Below, one piece after another: positions 44,355-56,300 of a stretch of DNA of 60,000 nt; within the stretch, counting starts at the first letter, position 1, and the number at the start of each line of letters is the position of its first letter. The position numbers were made by a program, and so were the translations under genes. The notes beneath the pieces are model-generated. The model saw nothing but the letters and a program-made list of their open reading frames with translations, made no database searches and had not been told where the DNA came from. Origin of the DNA: Polytrichum commune (taxonomy: Eukaryota; Streptophyta; Polytrichopsida; Polytrichales; Polytrichaceae); assembly GCA_950295325.1 (NCBI GenBank), contig OX485804.1, positions 40,426,001 through 40,486,000 of the forward strand, in the 5' to 3' direction.

Positions 44355-46686
44355 GTCTCCCCGCCATAGCCAGATCTTTCATTTTCCTAGATCCCAGCAT
44401 CTCCACTATTTCCTAGATTGTGATTTACAGGCGCTCTATTTTTAGGTACGCAGTATTCCCACCCATCACCTTCGTAAGGGCCGCTAAGTTAGATGGGTCT
44501 TGTTTGGGTAATTTTTGTTGTTTGCTACATTACACTACTCGGATTAGTGAGGTTGAAATTTATATAATGAATAATTCCTAGAGTGGAATGCAATGTGGAA
44601 TTAGAATGCATTGCCCTAGGGTAGGAACTCCGAGATTAGTGTTCAAAATTTCCACATTGCTTAACAAGATGGGCATTCTCTTAATCAAACCTTTTTGGAC
44701 ATGTGTGCATTATATGTGCCATAACATATACAATACACCACGACAAGCTATTAGTGCATTGCATGCCCTTGCCCATGTTTTTGCCCACAACATTTCTCTA
44801 TAATGATCTTAAAGTTAACAAAGGGAAGATATTATTCGTTAATCGGATACTTTTTCATGATTTGGAGACTAATCAAGGACTTCAAATCCGATGTCGCGTT
44901 TAGTGCATGTTTTGATTATGATATAGATATATACTATATTTGGACGTGTATATTCTTCATGCACAAATATGTAGAAAGTTCATTACCAATGTTTCTCACG
45001 TTCACAATATTGCATCCCAAACTATGGGTAAAGTTTATTTTGAGACTTTCCAAAGTCTCCGATTAATGAATATAGTGATTCATAATTGTTTATGTGCATT
45101 TGCAACAGTACATGAAGAAGCTAGGACCAATTCCAAAAGTATTGGGAGCTAACCTTGAATTATTACGAAACAACAAGGTCCTCCAACAATGAACTACAAG
45201 AAGGCCATGTATACCATTGTTGCTCTCCAAGTCCCCCGCCATAGTCAGATCTTCTATTTTCCTAGATCCCAATACCTTTGTTGTTCCTGTGAGATTCACT
45301 TACATGTGCTCTATTGTTTGTGACGATAGTCTTCTTGTGCCACCACCTTCATAAGGGGCTCTATAGGACTATGGCATATTCATCAACACTCAAGTGACAT
45401 GTCAATTTTGTAAGTTACTAAAGGTAGTCTTATTGTGGGCACTTCCAACTGCACGGGACAATTTAAGTTACATTTGGATTGGATGAAGAATTATCTCATC
45501 CGGTCAGCAATTGCGGATCATGCAGATTTTCATCTCAAGCTTCAAAATTGGATTTGAATTGAAACAAATCATATGAGGTCAAAGTTGAGATTACCTTTAC
45601 ATGTAAACAATCGCAAAATTGAATTTACAATGGTTAATCTATTTTGAGGGCACAATTCTATCTCATCGTAACACCTTTGTTTTTGCCATCCTCACTTATT
45701 GGGTTCTTGTTGTGTCCATCATGGCAACCTATACGATCATTTGAGTAAAAAAAGAAGATCCTTCTCTTCGATTTGTTAAATAATAATAATAACACTTTTT
45801 AATATTTTATTTCTAAAAAACACCGCTTGGGTTCATGTGTAAGTGAAATTTTATAGAAAATATAAAATCCACCAAGCAAAAACCAAACATTATATATTAC
45901 CTTAACCCTACATTTGTTGATATGATTCAAGTATGCAAAAATCATGTTGACTTATAAAATTAGTAACATTTACCAATACATTTCACACACATCATACAAT
46001 ATGAGAATAGTAAATAATGTACATTATTGTAAACAATGTCAAAGGTTGTACCCATGTTTCATGCAAACTAATCACTATGTCTAAGCATGATCTACAAATA
46101 CGTAGTTTATTTTCCCAATTTATATGGACTACAAATTATGTCCTACCAATGCACATACATGGGCAAAGTTGATATTGTTTTTTATTTCTGTTCATAAGAG
46201 CATGTTATTAACAAAAATGAGACCATGAAGCCTAAATTTTACAATCATGTGTTCCACTTTATTATAGAATCCTTGCAATATGCCTTTTGCGTTTATTTAG
46301 GAAGGATCACATAAATTGCACAATATATCCTCTATTGAGAAATTTTCAACATTGTCTCACGTAATATTCCAAGTGACTATGTGTCATGAAAATGAAGGTT
46401 CCAAAGTGCCCCATCACAATTCCCCTTGTTGAGGGCTTGCCTATCCTATGGTCACATCACAAATATCCCCAATTGCCTTTGGTATCTCGTATACAAAGGT
46501 TACAAGATGGCCTTGATGCATTTGTTCATGTTGAACGCTTACCAACGGCATCACAAATGTCCTATTCAAGCATGTGTGGTCTTAAAGGTCACAAAAATGT
46601 TTCAATGCTTCTTGGTTGAAGTTGTTTGGCCCGTTGGCCTATAGACTCTTGGAAACATTTTTGTCGTTGTTGATGCACATGATAGA
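44355..46686. other. intergenic; partial duplication of the 5' flank of the ICL/PEP-mutase gene
   Basis: 44,338-44,495 (leader/promoter side) recurs at about 45,220-45,370: both have CCGCCATAG(C/T)CAGATCTT, ATTTTCCTAGATCCCA and a CACCTTC(G/A)TAAGGG box. A third trace of the last box is at 47,640-47,660. No gene is seen in the stretch. Confidence 0.6.
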
Positions 46687-46989
46687 CTACGTATATGAAC
46701 AAGAGGGCTTGGATTCTGTTTCACCTTTGTCTTCTCCGGCCTTGGACTTCTCGGTGACAATGTCTTCTGAACGATTTGATTGCTCCTCCTCGTCCTCTTC
46801 CTTTTTCTCGTCCTCGGACAATGCGCTTACATGCGCCACTGTATTGCTAGTCTCAACCATTGTCGGAATGTTATCAGGCTTTTTGATCGGCACATACTCG
46901 GGTGCCTCTGCTCGCAACTTTGAGTGTGCAAGCCAAGCCTTCTTTGTTTGTTCACCAAACTTCCATAATTCTTGTTCATTTTGCGCCAT
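46687..46989 (-). CDS. hypothetical 100-aa acidic protein with PAM2-like motif
   Basis: Minus-strand frame starting MAQNEQELWKFGEQTKKAWL. Residues 23-34 read SKLRAEAPEYVP, which fits the PAM2 consensus (Leu, then Ala, Glu/Phe-Tyr, Pro) by which proteins dock on the MLLE domain of poly(A)-binding protein. The second half is very acidic and Lys/Glu/Ser-rich (SEDEKKEEDEEEQSNRSED) and likely disordered. There is no signal peptide or membrane segment. Composition is far from random for AT-rich spacer, which supports a real gene or a captured exon. The frame ends SCSYT and could instead continue by splicing. No homologue can be named. Confidence 0.5.
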   Translation of the reverse strand: MAQNEQELWKFGEQTKKAWLAHSKLRAEAPEYVPIKKPDNIPTMVETSNTVAHVSALSEDEKKEEDEEEQSNRSEDIVTEKSKAGEDKGETESKPSCSYT

Positions 46990-49900
46990 GATGACAATCC
47001 GATGTAGGCTTCAAACTACAAGATAAGCTTATAGTTGTATATTCACTTCAAATAGCGCTCTTTGTTCTTGCAATCCACGAACCTACAAAGTTTTGTTGAA
47101 TATGAATGATTGATTGCTTAAACTGGAAAACAAATGTTATGTTTATCATTCACAAAACATAAAGCAACAATGAAGAGATACAAGATTTGCAAATTATACC
47201 ATCCACAAACCAAAGTTGAGCATCGATATTCTAGATTGGTTCCTTTATACTTGTTTATATTTATCATCGATACTTTTAATTTTGAAGTAAAATTGCTTAA
47301 AGAAAAAATCATTTCAAAGAAAAAGTTTTCAAAAGTAAAAGTAAAAGTAATAGTAAATTTGCTTATTTGTTCCCCCCCCCCCTCTCTCCCCAACTAGGGC
47401 CCACTCTAGGAGTGGGCAAAATACCCCAAACTCCTTTTCGCGCTTTCACACTTTAATTTGGCTTTTCGATACCCAATTAAGCCTCAACCCATAGGAGGCA
47501 AGACAAGTAAACCTAGCGCCAATCTTACCACTTCACTATGCTTTTGCACGTAATGTAAGTTACACTAACATGTTGCAATTAGATCGTGGTTTCAACTTAC
47601 ATATACTTTCTTCGTTTATTCATAGAATCCACACCCATCACCTTCATAGGGGCCTCCATAGGATCATGCCATTATTCATCACCATAATTGTCAACTTTCA
47701 ATTTACTAACACATGGTAACACACATGTTATTTTTAGTGTCCATTTCTTATTGTGTCCAATCGTAGTGCCCTATATGATCATTCAAGCTTGAAAGTGAAT
47801 CTTCACTTTGATGCAAGAAAACCATATATGCTTTATGCATGAGTTTGAACTATAACATATGGGCGTTAAGAGAATGTTATTACCCAATATATTAAACCAA
47901 ATAAAATAAGCTATTGACCAATTGGAACGAAGGAAATACAAAAACAATGAATACATAACCAAAATTCACGGAAACTTGCAACCCTTAGGAGCTAAATAAA
48001 GTGTTGCCACGTTGAAGAGTTTCCATTGTTGTTTCATAACAAAAAATGACCAAGCTCCAAAACGTGTGTGCCTTATGGAGTCAATTGCCTTATGTGGCTA
48101 TCTAGGATTGGGCCCTACGTGGGCGATAACATTTAGTTAGTGTGGAATGTCAATATATTGGTGTGAGATGACCTAAGGTAGATGACTGGTTATCGAGAAG
48201 AAGTCTATGGGCGATGAAAGCAACTTATGACTTCTGGTGAGGCCACGTTGCCTGTGCTTTCTCGACCGTCAGATTTGACCGATGTAACCCTCCTCCCCTG
48301 ATCTCCTCCGTTCCTACCAGCACTCATCCACTGCTTTGGAACCTTTTCTTATTCAAACACCTATATTTGGGTGGTAGGTGATTTGGTGTGGCTTCAAGAA
48401 CGGACACCGTAAAAAAACATGTGGTTGAAAGGGATTGGATTGTGTTCAAAATATGCTGACCATTCTAGGCTCAATAATCAACATAATTTGGGGGGGGGAG
48501 CGGCGGCTACATGACCATTCGACGAGCACGAGGAGCTTCACTGTGATAATTCCATTGACGGCCTAAAGTTGGATATAGCTTATGCCCTTTGTGATGAACT
48601 CTAAAGTGCTCAAGATTCATTAAATTCCATCCACTGTTTTTGGGCATGTTTTATATATGTACATTTCAATTGGATGTTAAATTGAACATGTTCTTCACAT
48701 TTATATTACACAGTTTTGTGGTATTTAGTGTCACTCACTATTTTGGATTACGCAATGCAATCACTTTTTAATCAGGGATTCAATTTTTATTGGCAAAAGT
48801 TGATTAGGTTGTTTGGACATTATAGAACATAAATGACTTTTCTTGGTGAAATATTACATTCTCAATAAATAGATGCAACATTGGGTAACTCCAAATAGTA
48901 AATGGCATTAAATACCATAAATGATGGAGTAGGTGCAGGTGTAGGGATAGAAAGAGGAGAGATAAAGTGAAGAAGAGGAGTTCAATTGCTTGTCTACGCA
49001 TTCAAATTTTAGATTCGATACTAGGGTTGTACTAAACATGTTTTTCACATTTGTAGTAGTTGTGGCAGAATAGGGGTAGAGGTGTAGGGATAGAAAGAGG
49101 AGAGATAAAGTGAAGAGGAGGAGAGAAACTGCTCGTTTGCACATGGCTTGTGCCCTTTGTGATGAACTACAAAGTGCTCAACCATTAAAGTTTCAACCAC
49201 CAATTTTGGGCATGTTCTACATACACAAATTTCAATTTTGAGAGTGGTCTAATTTTATTTTACATTATATTTTTGATTTGGAACCCCACTGCTTCTAAAC
49301 ATTCATTTTACCCCCTGATGTTTGAGTTCATATAAGGTAGTAACATAATATTTTATTATGATTATGATTTTGCAAATGATTATTCAAAGTGAATATGTAT
49401 GAAACATTTTCATAGCCCCCCACTATCATGGTACATGTCAATATTCAATAAACAACTTACAAATGGTCTCGAAATCCAAAATTGAATTAATACATAGTCA
49501 ACAATATTATATTATATTTTTAAATTTAAATTTTTTTTCTACCCAAATCATATATCATTGTCAATGGCTAGGTGGAGCATCACGAAACCTTTATAATGAA
49601 TAAGATATTCATATGATCTCTGAAAATTATAAGGAAAGTTGCTATGGCCTCAACTTAGATTTGCTAACCAAATCATGTGTGTCTTATTCCAGGAGAAGTA
49701 GGCTAGTTGGAAAAAGTAACAATTTAAGACCCATCTACCTCAATTGCAGATTTCAGTGTAGAGTTCTAAATTTAAAGAAAGGAGTTTAAACAAAACATGG
49801 AGTCCAAATGTGTCCGAACATGGAATGCCATTGCCTAACTTAATTCTATCATCTTATAAACAAGTTTGACAAGATTTACGTACTCGAGAGATTCGATGTA

Positions 49901-50254
49901 AGTAGAATTTGCACAACTGTCCTTCGAGTAGATGAGATCTAAGAGAACCAATCAATTCTATTATTATTTGTAAAACACAAACTTGTTTTTGCCAGATTCT
50001 TGGCAAGCATTGCAAGCAGGCCTTGTGGAATTCTGAACTCAAACCAAAGTCAACGTATCAATTTACAATAGCAAACGAGGGTTTATAGGAAGTGTTGGAA
50101 TCAGTTAATCAAGAGTCCTCCTGTGAATGAGAAGATCTCCCAAACAAACACTTCAGCACCGGCAGCCGATGAATTATTGCAATCGGATGTGAACCTGCAC
50201 GTTGCTTTTGCTGTCTCCTTCTTCTTGTTCTTTTCTTAATTTATTTTAATTTAT
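46990..50254. other. intergenic upstream of L-arabinokinase, with small repeats
   Basis: No gene recognised. It contains a poly-C run near 47,371, a family Q copy (48,350-48,505, minus), and a duplicated pair: CCCTTTGTGATGAACT with a GGGCATGTT box at 48,577-48,680 and 49,150-49,245. Also duplicated is GGTGTAGGGATAGAAAGAGG at about 48,939 and 49,060. Confidence 0.5.
48350..48505 (-). repeat. interspersed repeat family Q, copy 2
   Basis: Reverse-complement match to 28,120-28,270: CATTCTAGGCTCAATAATCA and the poly-G stretch matching the CCCCCC of the other copies. Confidence 0.65.
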
Positions 50255-50308
50255 AGTTGTTGTTGTTGTAGTTTAGTTGTTGTTGTTGTAGTTGTTGTTG
50301 TGTGGAAG
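50255..50308 (+). repeat. GTT microsatellite in the 5' flank of L-arabinokinase
   Basis: Runs of GTTGTTGTTGTT interrupted by GTAG(TTTA), ending about 75 bp before the ATG; probably in the promoter or 5' UTR. Confidence 0.8.
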
Positions 50309-50382
50309 TAATTTGAAATTTCTGGAGTAGGCGAATACGATCTGCGATCTCTGTTTCTCTTGTGCGTGAAGTGTGCATAGCT

Positions 50383-53300
50383 ATGGGGAAGAAGAGTGAT
50401 TCCGGTGAAGGAGATGGCAATGGCGATGGGGAGATTCCAGCGCCATTGGTGTTTGTGTACTACGTGACAGGCCACGGGTTAGGCCATGCAACTCGGGTTG
50501 TGGAGGTGAGAAGGGGTGCTCATGAACTCCATTAATCCATCCATCCGATCGCACAAGCAAAGCAAAGCACAGCGAAACAACGCATCTCTCAACTCTTGTA
50601 ATTGCATTGTAATTATAATTGCAATTGCCAGTGGTTGATTGATTGATTGATCGATAGGGTTTAGGGTCCAGGGTCCAGGGTTCAGGATTCTTCACAACAC
50701 TGTTTCTTCGTTTCTCTTACATTTGGGAGGTGGCAGGTGGCTCGTCACCTGTGTGCAGCAGGGCATGAGGTGCACATTGTCACGGGTGCTCCTGAGTTTG
50801 TGTTCAGGAAGGATATCCGATCTCCCAAACTTCACATTCGAAAGGTAAAAATGGCTCCTATACATCATATTCACATAACATTCACATCACATTCATAGCA
50901 CTTTCACATCACATTCATAGCACATTCACATCGCATTCACATCGCATTCACATCACATTCACATCACATTCAGATCACATTCATAAAATATTTGCATTTA
51001 CATCCACATAACATTCTTCTTCTTCTTATTCTTCTTACAGTAGAGTTATCCTTGAACCCGATGGGTGTTTTTGTCCGGAGTTGGTCTCCCATGATTTTCT
51101 ATTGGTTGCTTTGAATGCAAAATCAATGATGTCCTTCCACTTTTGATGCATGCTCGGAGGTAGTGTTTGAATTCAAATTAAGAGCAACCTATTTCGATTT
51201 GTTGAGGGCCAAACTCATTTTAGCACCACTTGATTGAATGCCAAAATGAATTTGACCCTCAATGAACTGATGTAGAATGTTCTTTATTCAAACCTCCAAC
51301 TTACCCCCAAGCATGCACCTAAAACTTAATATCCGAACATGGAAGGTGTTTCATGCAAAACAACCAACTCCTGATGGAAAGTCATGTTGACTTGTGTTTT
51401 GCCCTAATCTTGATACTGGTATGCCTTTATGTATGTATAGCTTTGAATTTGTGTTTATGGTGGCATGCAGGTTTTGCTCGATTGTGGGGCAGTGCAGTCT
51501 GATGCCCTTACTGTAGATTGCCGGGCCTCGCTTGAACAGGTACATTTACGTATCCAGAAGAATTTTGTCATAGTATTCTCAATCCTTGTAAGGATTCTTG
51601 TTTGATTGTGTAAACAAGATGAGAGAAATATTACTGTTCCCTAGGAATTATTCCATTTGCACCAAGAGACTGCATAGGCTACTTGGTCAGAATATTATGC
51701 ATATGTTGATAACATACAAATTGAGAGAAATATTCCTTTCAGAGTTTCTGAGTCGAAGAATTGTACTGACACTGACTTTGATCCTTCCCATGTATTGGAA
51801 GTACTCTCGAACTGCAGTGGTGAACCGGACAGCAGTGCTAGCTGTTGAAGTGGATTGGCTGAAATCAATTAAAGCCAATCTCGTGGTACACAGTCTGCCT
51901 AATCATGCTCGATTGATGGCTGATCAATTTTAATGAAGTTTGAGAGGGTCTTGTGATTTCTCTGCAAGTTTTGATGCTTGTGAGGGTTGTGAAGAATTGT
52001 GAGCTGCTTGATCTGTATCCATCAAGAAGGAAGTTGTTTGAACGAAGCTCTTTTTACCCTAAACAGGTGTCCGATATTGTGCCAATTGCATGTCAAGCAG
52101 CGGCACAAGCGGGAATTCCTTCTGTCTGCATAAGTAACTTCAGGTATATCATTAGTTTTTGGCTCCTTATCACCATGCTCTGTTTACCATTCAATGTTGG
52201 TCAAGTCATTTTTGGTGCAATTGCTTCAATGCAATTCTTTGGTGTTTGGCTATGGATGTCACCTGTGAATAAGCATTATTACTAAGTATTCACATCCTAA
52301 TGATGTGGCAAATATCAATGTTGACAGCTGGGACTTCATTTACACTGAGTATGTTACAGTGGCTGGGAAGCATCATCAATCCATTGTCTGGCAGGTCTGA
52401 GGTCCCCACTTGTATGATCACCATAAGAAATCATCCATGCATTGTGGGTCTGATTAAAAAAAATTCTTATCACATCAAGATTCACACGCCTTTAGATGAT
52501 GTGTTAGGGCCACTTTACACTATGGCCATCTGCTGTGACCATAAAAACTTTGAAACTATGGCCATCTGCCCTTGAAAACTCATCCATGACTGTGAATACT
52601 TTGAGAGCCCTTGCCGTATCATGGAAAATTGAAATGGAATTGTGTGTGGTCACGGGGTGTGAGATTGAAGTGTTGTGGTTTTCCCGGTTTTGTTTTGGAC
52701 CCACATTGTTGAAGTGGACTTAACGCAAAATCTGGTAGACCGTGAGTCATAAACCATTGTATGCCACGTAGGACTCCATGTAGGTTTTTCAAGCTTCCTT
52801 GGTCCCTTAGGCCCTCAAACTCTAGTGTTTAGTGAAGTGGGACAGTCTCAGCCTTTTCCATCAATTTGAGATTTTAGATATCAATGGCCAGTGGTTCTCA
52901 AGCTCTAGTGTAAATTGCCCCTTATAAGTCCACTCTGCAGTCCCACAGCCCTCCAATTTAGAACAGCCCTGAAACACTCAGTTTTTGTCCTTGTCTTATA
53001 AGAAAATTCTGTAGTATCAGTCATACAATGGACAGAGAAGTGTGCATGCTAGGTTGGTAAACCTCCTCTATTTCTTGTATGCAGATTGCAGAAGACTACT
53101 CACATGCCCTTTTCGTGATACGGCTCCCAGGCTACTGCCCAAGTATGTGCAGACCTCCATAACTTGGTTTGCACCCACTTCATTATGAGTCTTTCAATGA
53201 AAAATACCACAACTGGGTTGTGATGCTTGCTAATGCATAACATGAGGGTTGGGGATGGTGCAGTGCCAGCATTTCGTGATGTGATTGATGTCCCCCTCAT

Positions 53301-56300
53301 AGTCCGAGAAGTGTCCAGAACACGGCAGCAAGTAATTGACTTTATCCTGTCATTTAATTCTAGAAGTAGAAATCATAAATGTTATTCAGAATGTGGAAGA
53401 GCTAGATACATGTCAGCAAGTAACTAACATCTTGGAGTGGAGTCTGGACAGGTTCGGAAAGACATGGGAGTCAGTGAAGATGTGAAAGTGCTCCTGTTCA
53501 ACTTTGGTGGCCAGGTATATTAATATTTCTCATTTGCAAAATTCAGCTGAAGTTCTTTATGGTCTGAGTTTCAATCATTTGTAGCAACTTCAGTGAAAGG
53601 ACTAAGGATTAAGACAACCAACTTTTTATGACTTTAGAGTGTGGTGATAATATTTTTCTTCACTGCAATCATTTGGTGCAGGACACAAGGTGGTCGCTCA
53701 AGGAGGAGTTTCTGCCACCAGGCTGGTTGTGCTGGGTATGAAGTCTTGCATTATTTAATATTGTTTTGTAGCATAATATTTCAAGCACCTCTTGGGATTG
53801 TATTTCTCAAACTTTCTTTGTTAATTAAATCTGGGAGGCACTAGTCTGCTCAGTGCAACATTCCCTTGGGTTAAGCTTACATCTTTAGGACAGAGTTAGG
53901 GATATTACTTTTAGACTCGCTTACTTTAGTGGGTAATGATTGCTTCCCAAATTGTGTGTCCTCGGGGTCCTATTCCAAAATTGCCTTCATGGAGGGGCTT
54001 CTTGATTGGATCTAAATTCTTAATGGTGTTATGAAAGGAAGGTCTGTGGTGCACCAGCAGAGCAAGAGCTTGCCTCCAATTTCAAGCGCTTGGACCGAGA
54101 TGTATACGTCCCAGACCTCATTGGTGCCAGTGACTGCATGCTAGGTCAGAGTTGATTTAACATGTGAAGTTTTTATTTACCTCAGTGTCTTTTTCAACTT
54201 GTCACTGTTCCTCATTAATCTCTTGTTAGAGTGGCTATTTATTTAATACAGTGATAATTATGTTACAGGTAAAATTGGTTATGGAACAGTTAGTGAGACT
54301 CTGGCATGTAAAACACCTCTTGTGTTTGTGCGACGAGATCATTTTAATGAAGAGCCATTTCTTAGGAAGATGCTTGAGGTAAAACCTACTTTTGAACACA
54401 AAATCCCCTTTAGTGGTCTCATTTAAATGTTGCAAAAGCCTGTTCAATATTGGCCCCTGCTTGGAAGAAGACAATTTTTCCTGGCATAGAAGAAGTAAAG
54501 AGTTCTTGGCTCTGACGTTTGATGATTCTGTGCTTTGCAGTCTTACAGTGGAGGTGTCGAAATGAACAGACAAGATTTCATAACAGGTTGTTGGGTGCCG
54601 TATCTTGAGCGTGCGCTGCTTATCAAACCTTGTTTTAATGGCCCTCTGAATGGAGGAAAAGTGAGCGATACACCCTTACATAAACATCTCAAATTTCAGA
54701 CATTTTATAGGGTTACAAGCAGGAATATATATCAAGAAGACCAAGATCTTGCGTGTTGTTGAGATGCATTTGAAGCTGCAATGCTTTGCAGATGTTTAAT
54801 AATATTCTGGCTGAGTAGGTTGCAGCATCACTAATGGAGGATGTAGCACGAGGAATGGCATACACCATCAAACCAGTAAGCTCCTACCCCATGTCAGTGA
54901 ACTTCAAGAAAATAAACTTATCTGCAAAGTCCCTCAAAGAGGGATTCTTCGTTGAGAAACTTTTCTATGAAGAGCTCGTTAGCTTGTCAGCCCCCTCTTT
55001 TAGCATGTTAAAGTAAGCCTTGAGAAAACTTGGGTGACATCCGCATAAGCTCTCCAACTCACCTTCTAGCCAACTGACTCAAATTTTGACCTGGAGGTAC
55101 TCACCACAGTTACACACTATTGCTCTTGTGATATAGGCACTGCACTTCCAGAAAAAATTGCAGCAATCCACCTTTAATTTCTCTGAACTGCTCGTTTCAT
55201 TCACATACCGAGGACAACTTAGCAAGTTGAGGCTAACAAACCTGTGTGCTTGATATGGCTTTGATAATAATAATAACCAGCAAAGCGGAGCCCGACGCTT
55301 GAGAGATGCTATTGTCTTTGGTTATCAGCTGCAAAGGCATCCGGGACAGGAGGTTGATATACCAGAGTGGTATGAGCCTACTGAGACAAGGCTAGGTCTC
55401 CTGCAAGCCAATATTCCTGGCGACTCTAAGGCTGTTGTTCCACTGAATGTCCACCTTCAGCATGAGCTGTGAGTGCTTTCACAAGTTTTTCAATACTATG
55501 TAGATGTTTTAAGAAGTTCAGTCATGCTTTGCCTAAGAGATTAGACACCAAGGGCCAATCTACACTAGAGCTTCAGGGCCCCTAACCTTTGAAAATTTAA
55601 ATCTCTTATTGGTGGAAAAGGTGGAGACCGTCCCACTTCACTTTACACTAGAGCTTGAGGACCAACGAAGTTTTTATGGATGAACAAACCTTCATGGAGT
55701 CCTATGTGGCATGCAATGGATAATGTTTCATGGTCTACCAGATTTGCTTCAAGCCTACCTCAAAGAGGTGGGTCTGACACAAAACCAGGAGATTGTGACA
55801 CTTCAAAATCTCATCACAATTTCTGATTTGTTATTATAAAAATTTATGTGGAAGGGCCCCCACATGAATAGGATCCTCCACAATTGCAGCTTAAGTGTTG
55901 TTTATGTCATGCTATAAACAACCCAATACTTGGGAAAAGTATCGCAACAGTCTCCCTCTAAAAGTCATCAGTAGAAGAATAAATTTGTACATTATAAGGA
56001 CCGATTCTTCAAAGGAGTGTTTGCAGAATAGTGGAGAATCGTTCCCCTCATTATTTATTAGTTTGTCCTTCATTATCCAGACAAGTGGATGGTTTCGACA
56101 TTATTGAGGGAGATATTCGAGGATTTACAGATACTGCCCAATTTCTTTGTGATCTGTCACAACTTTATGGGGACGGGGTTACGAGAGCAAGCCATCTTGC
56201 AGGAACACCAGATTCACAAGAATATTCAGCTGCAAAGGACTTGTTCTTCGTGGAGGTTCTCTTTCCATCCTGTCTAATCAGTGAAGACTTTTTTTGATTA

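Noticed and set aside
46616-47026. 136-codon plus-strand frame
   Set aside because: It is antisense to the PAM2-like ORF; its Ser/Phe-rich product is what the complement of a Glu/Lys-rich frame yields.
50381-50695. Minus-strand frames over the L-arabinokinase start
   Set aside because: They are shadows of exon 1 and its flanks; the plus-strand exon is supported by homology and splice phase.
50868-50985. CRISPR-like array from the CACATTC repeats
   Set aside because: Units are 10-11 bp with no spacers; it is a minisatellite in a plant intron.
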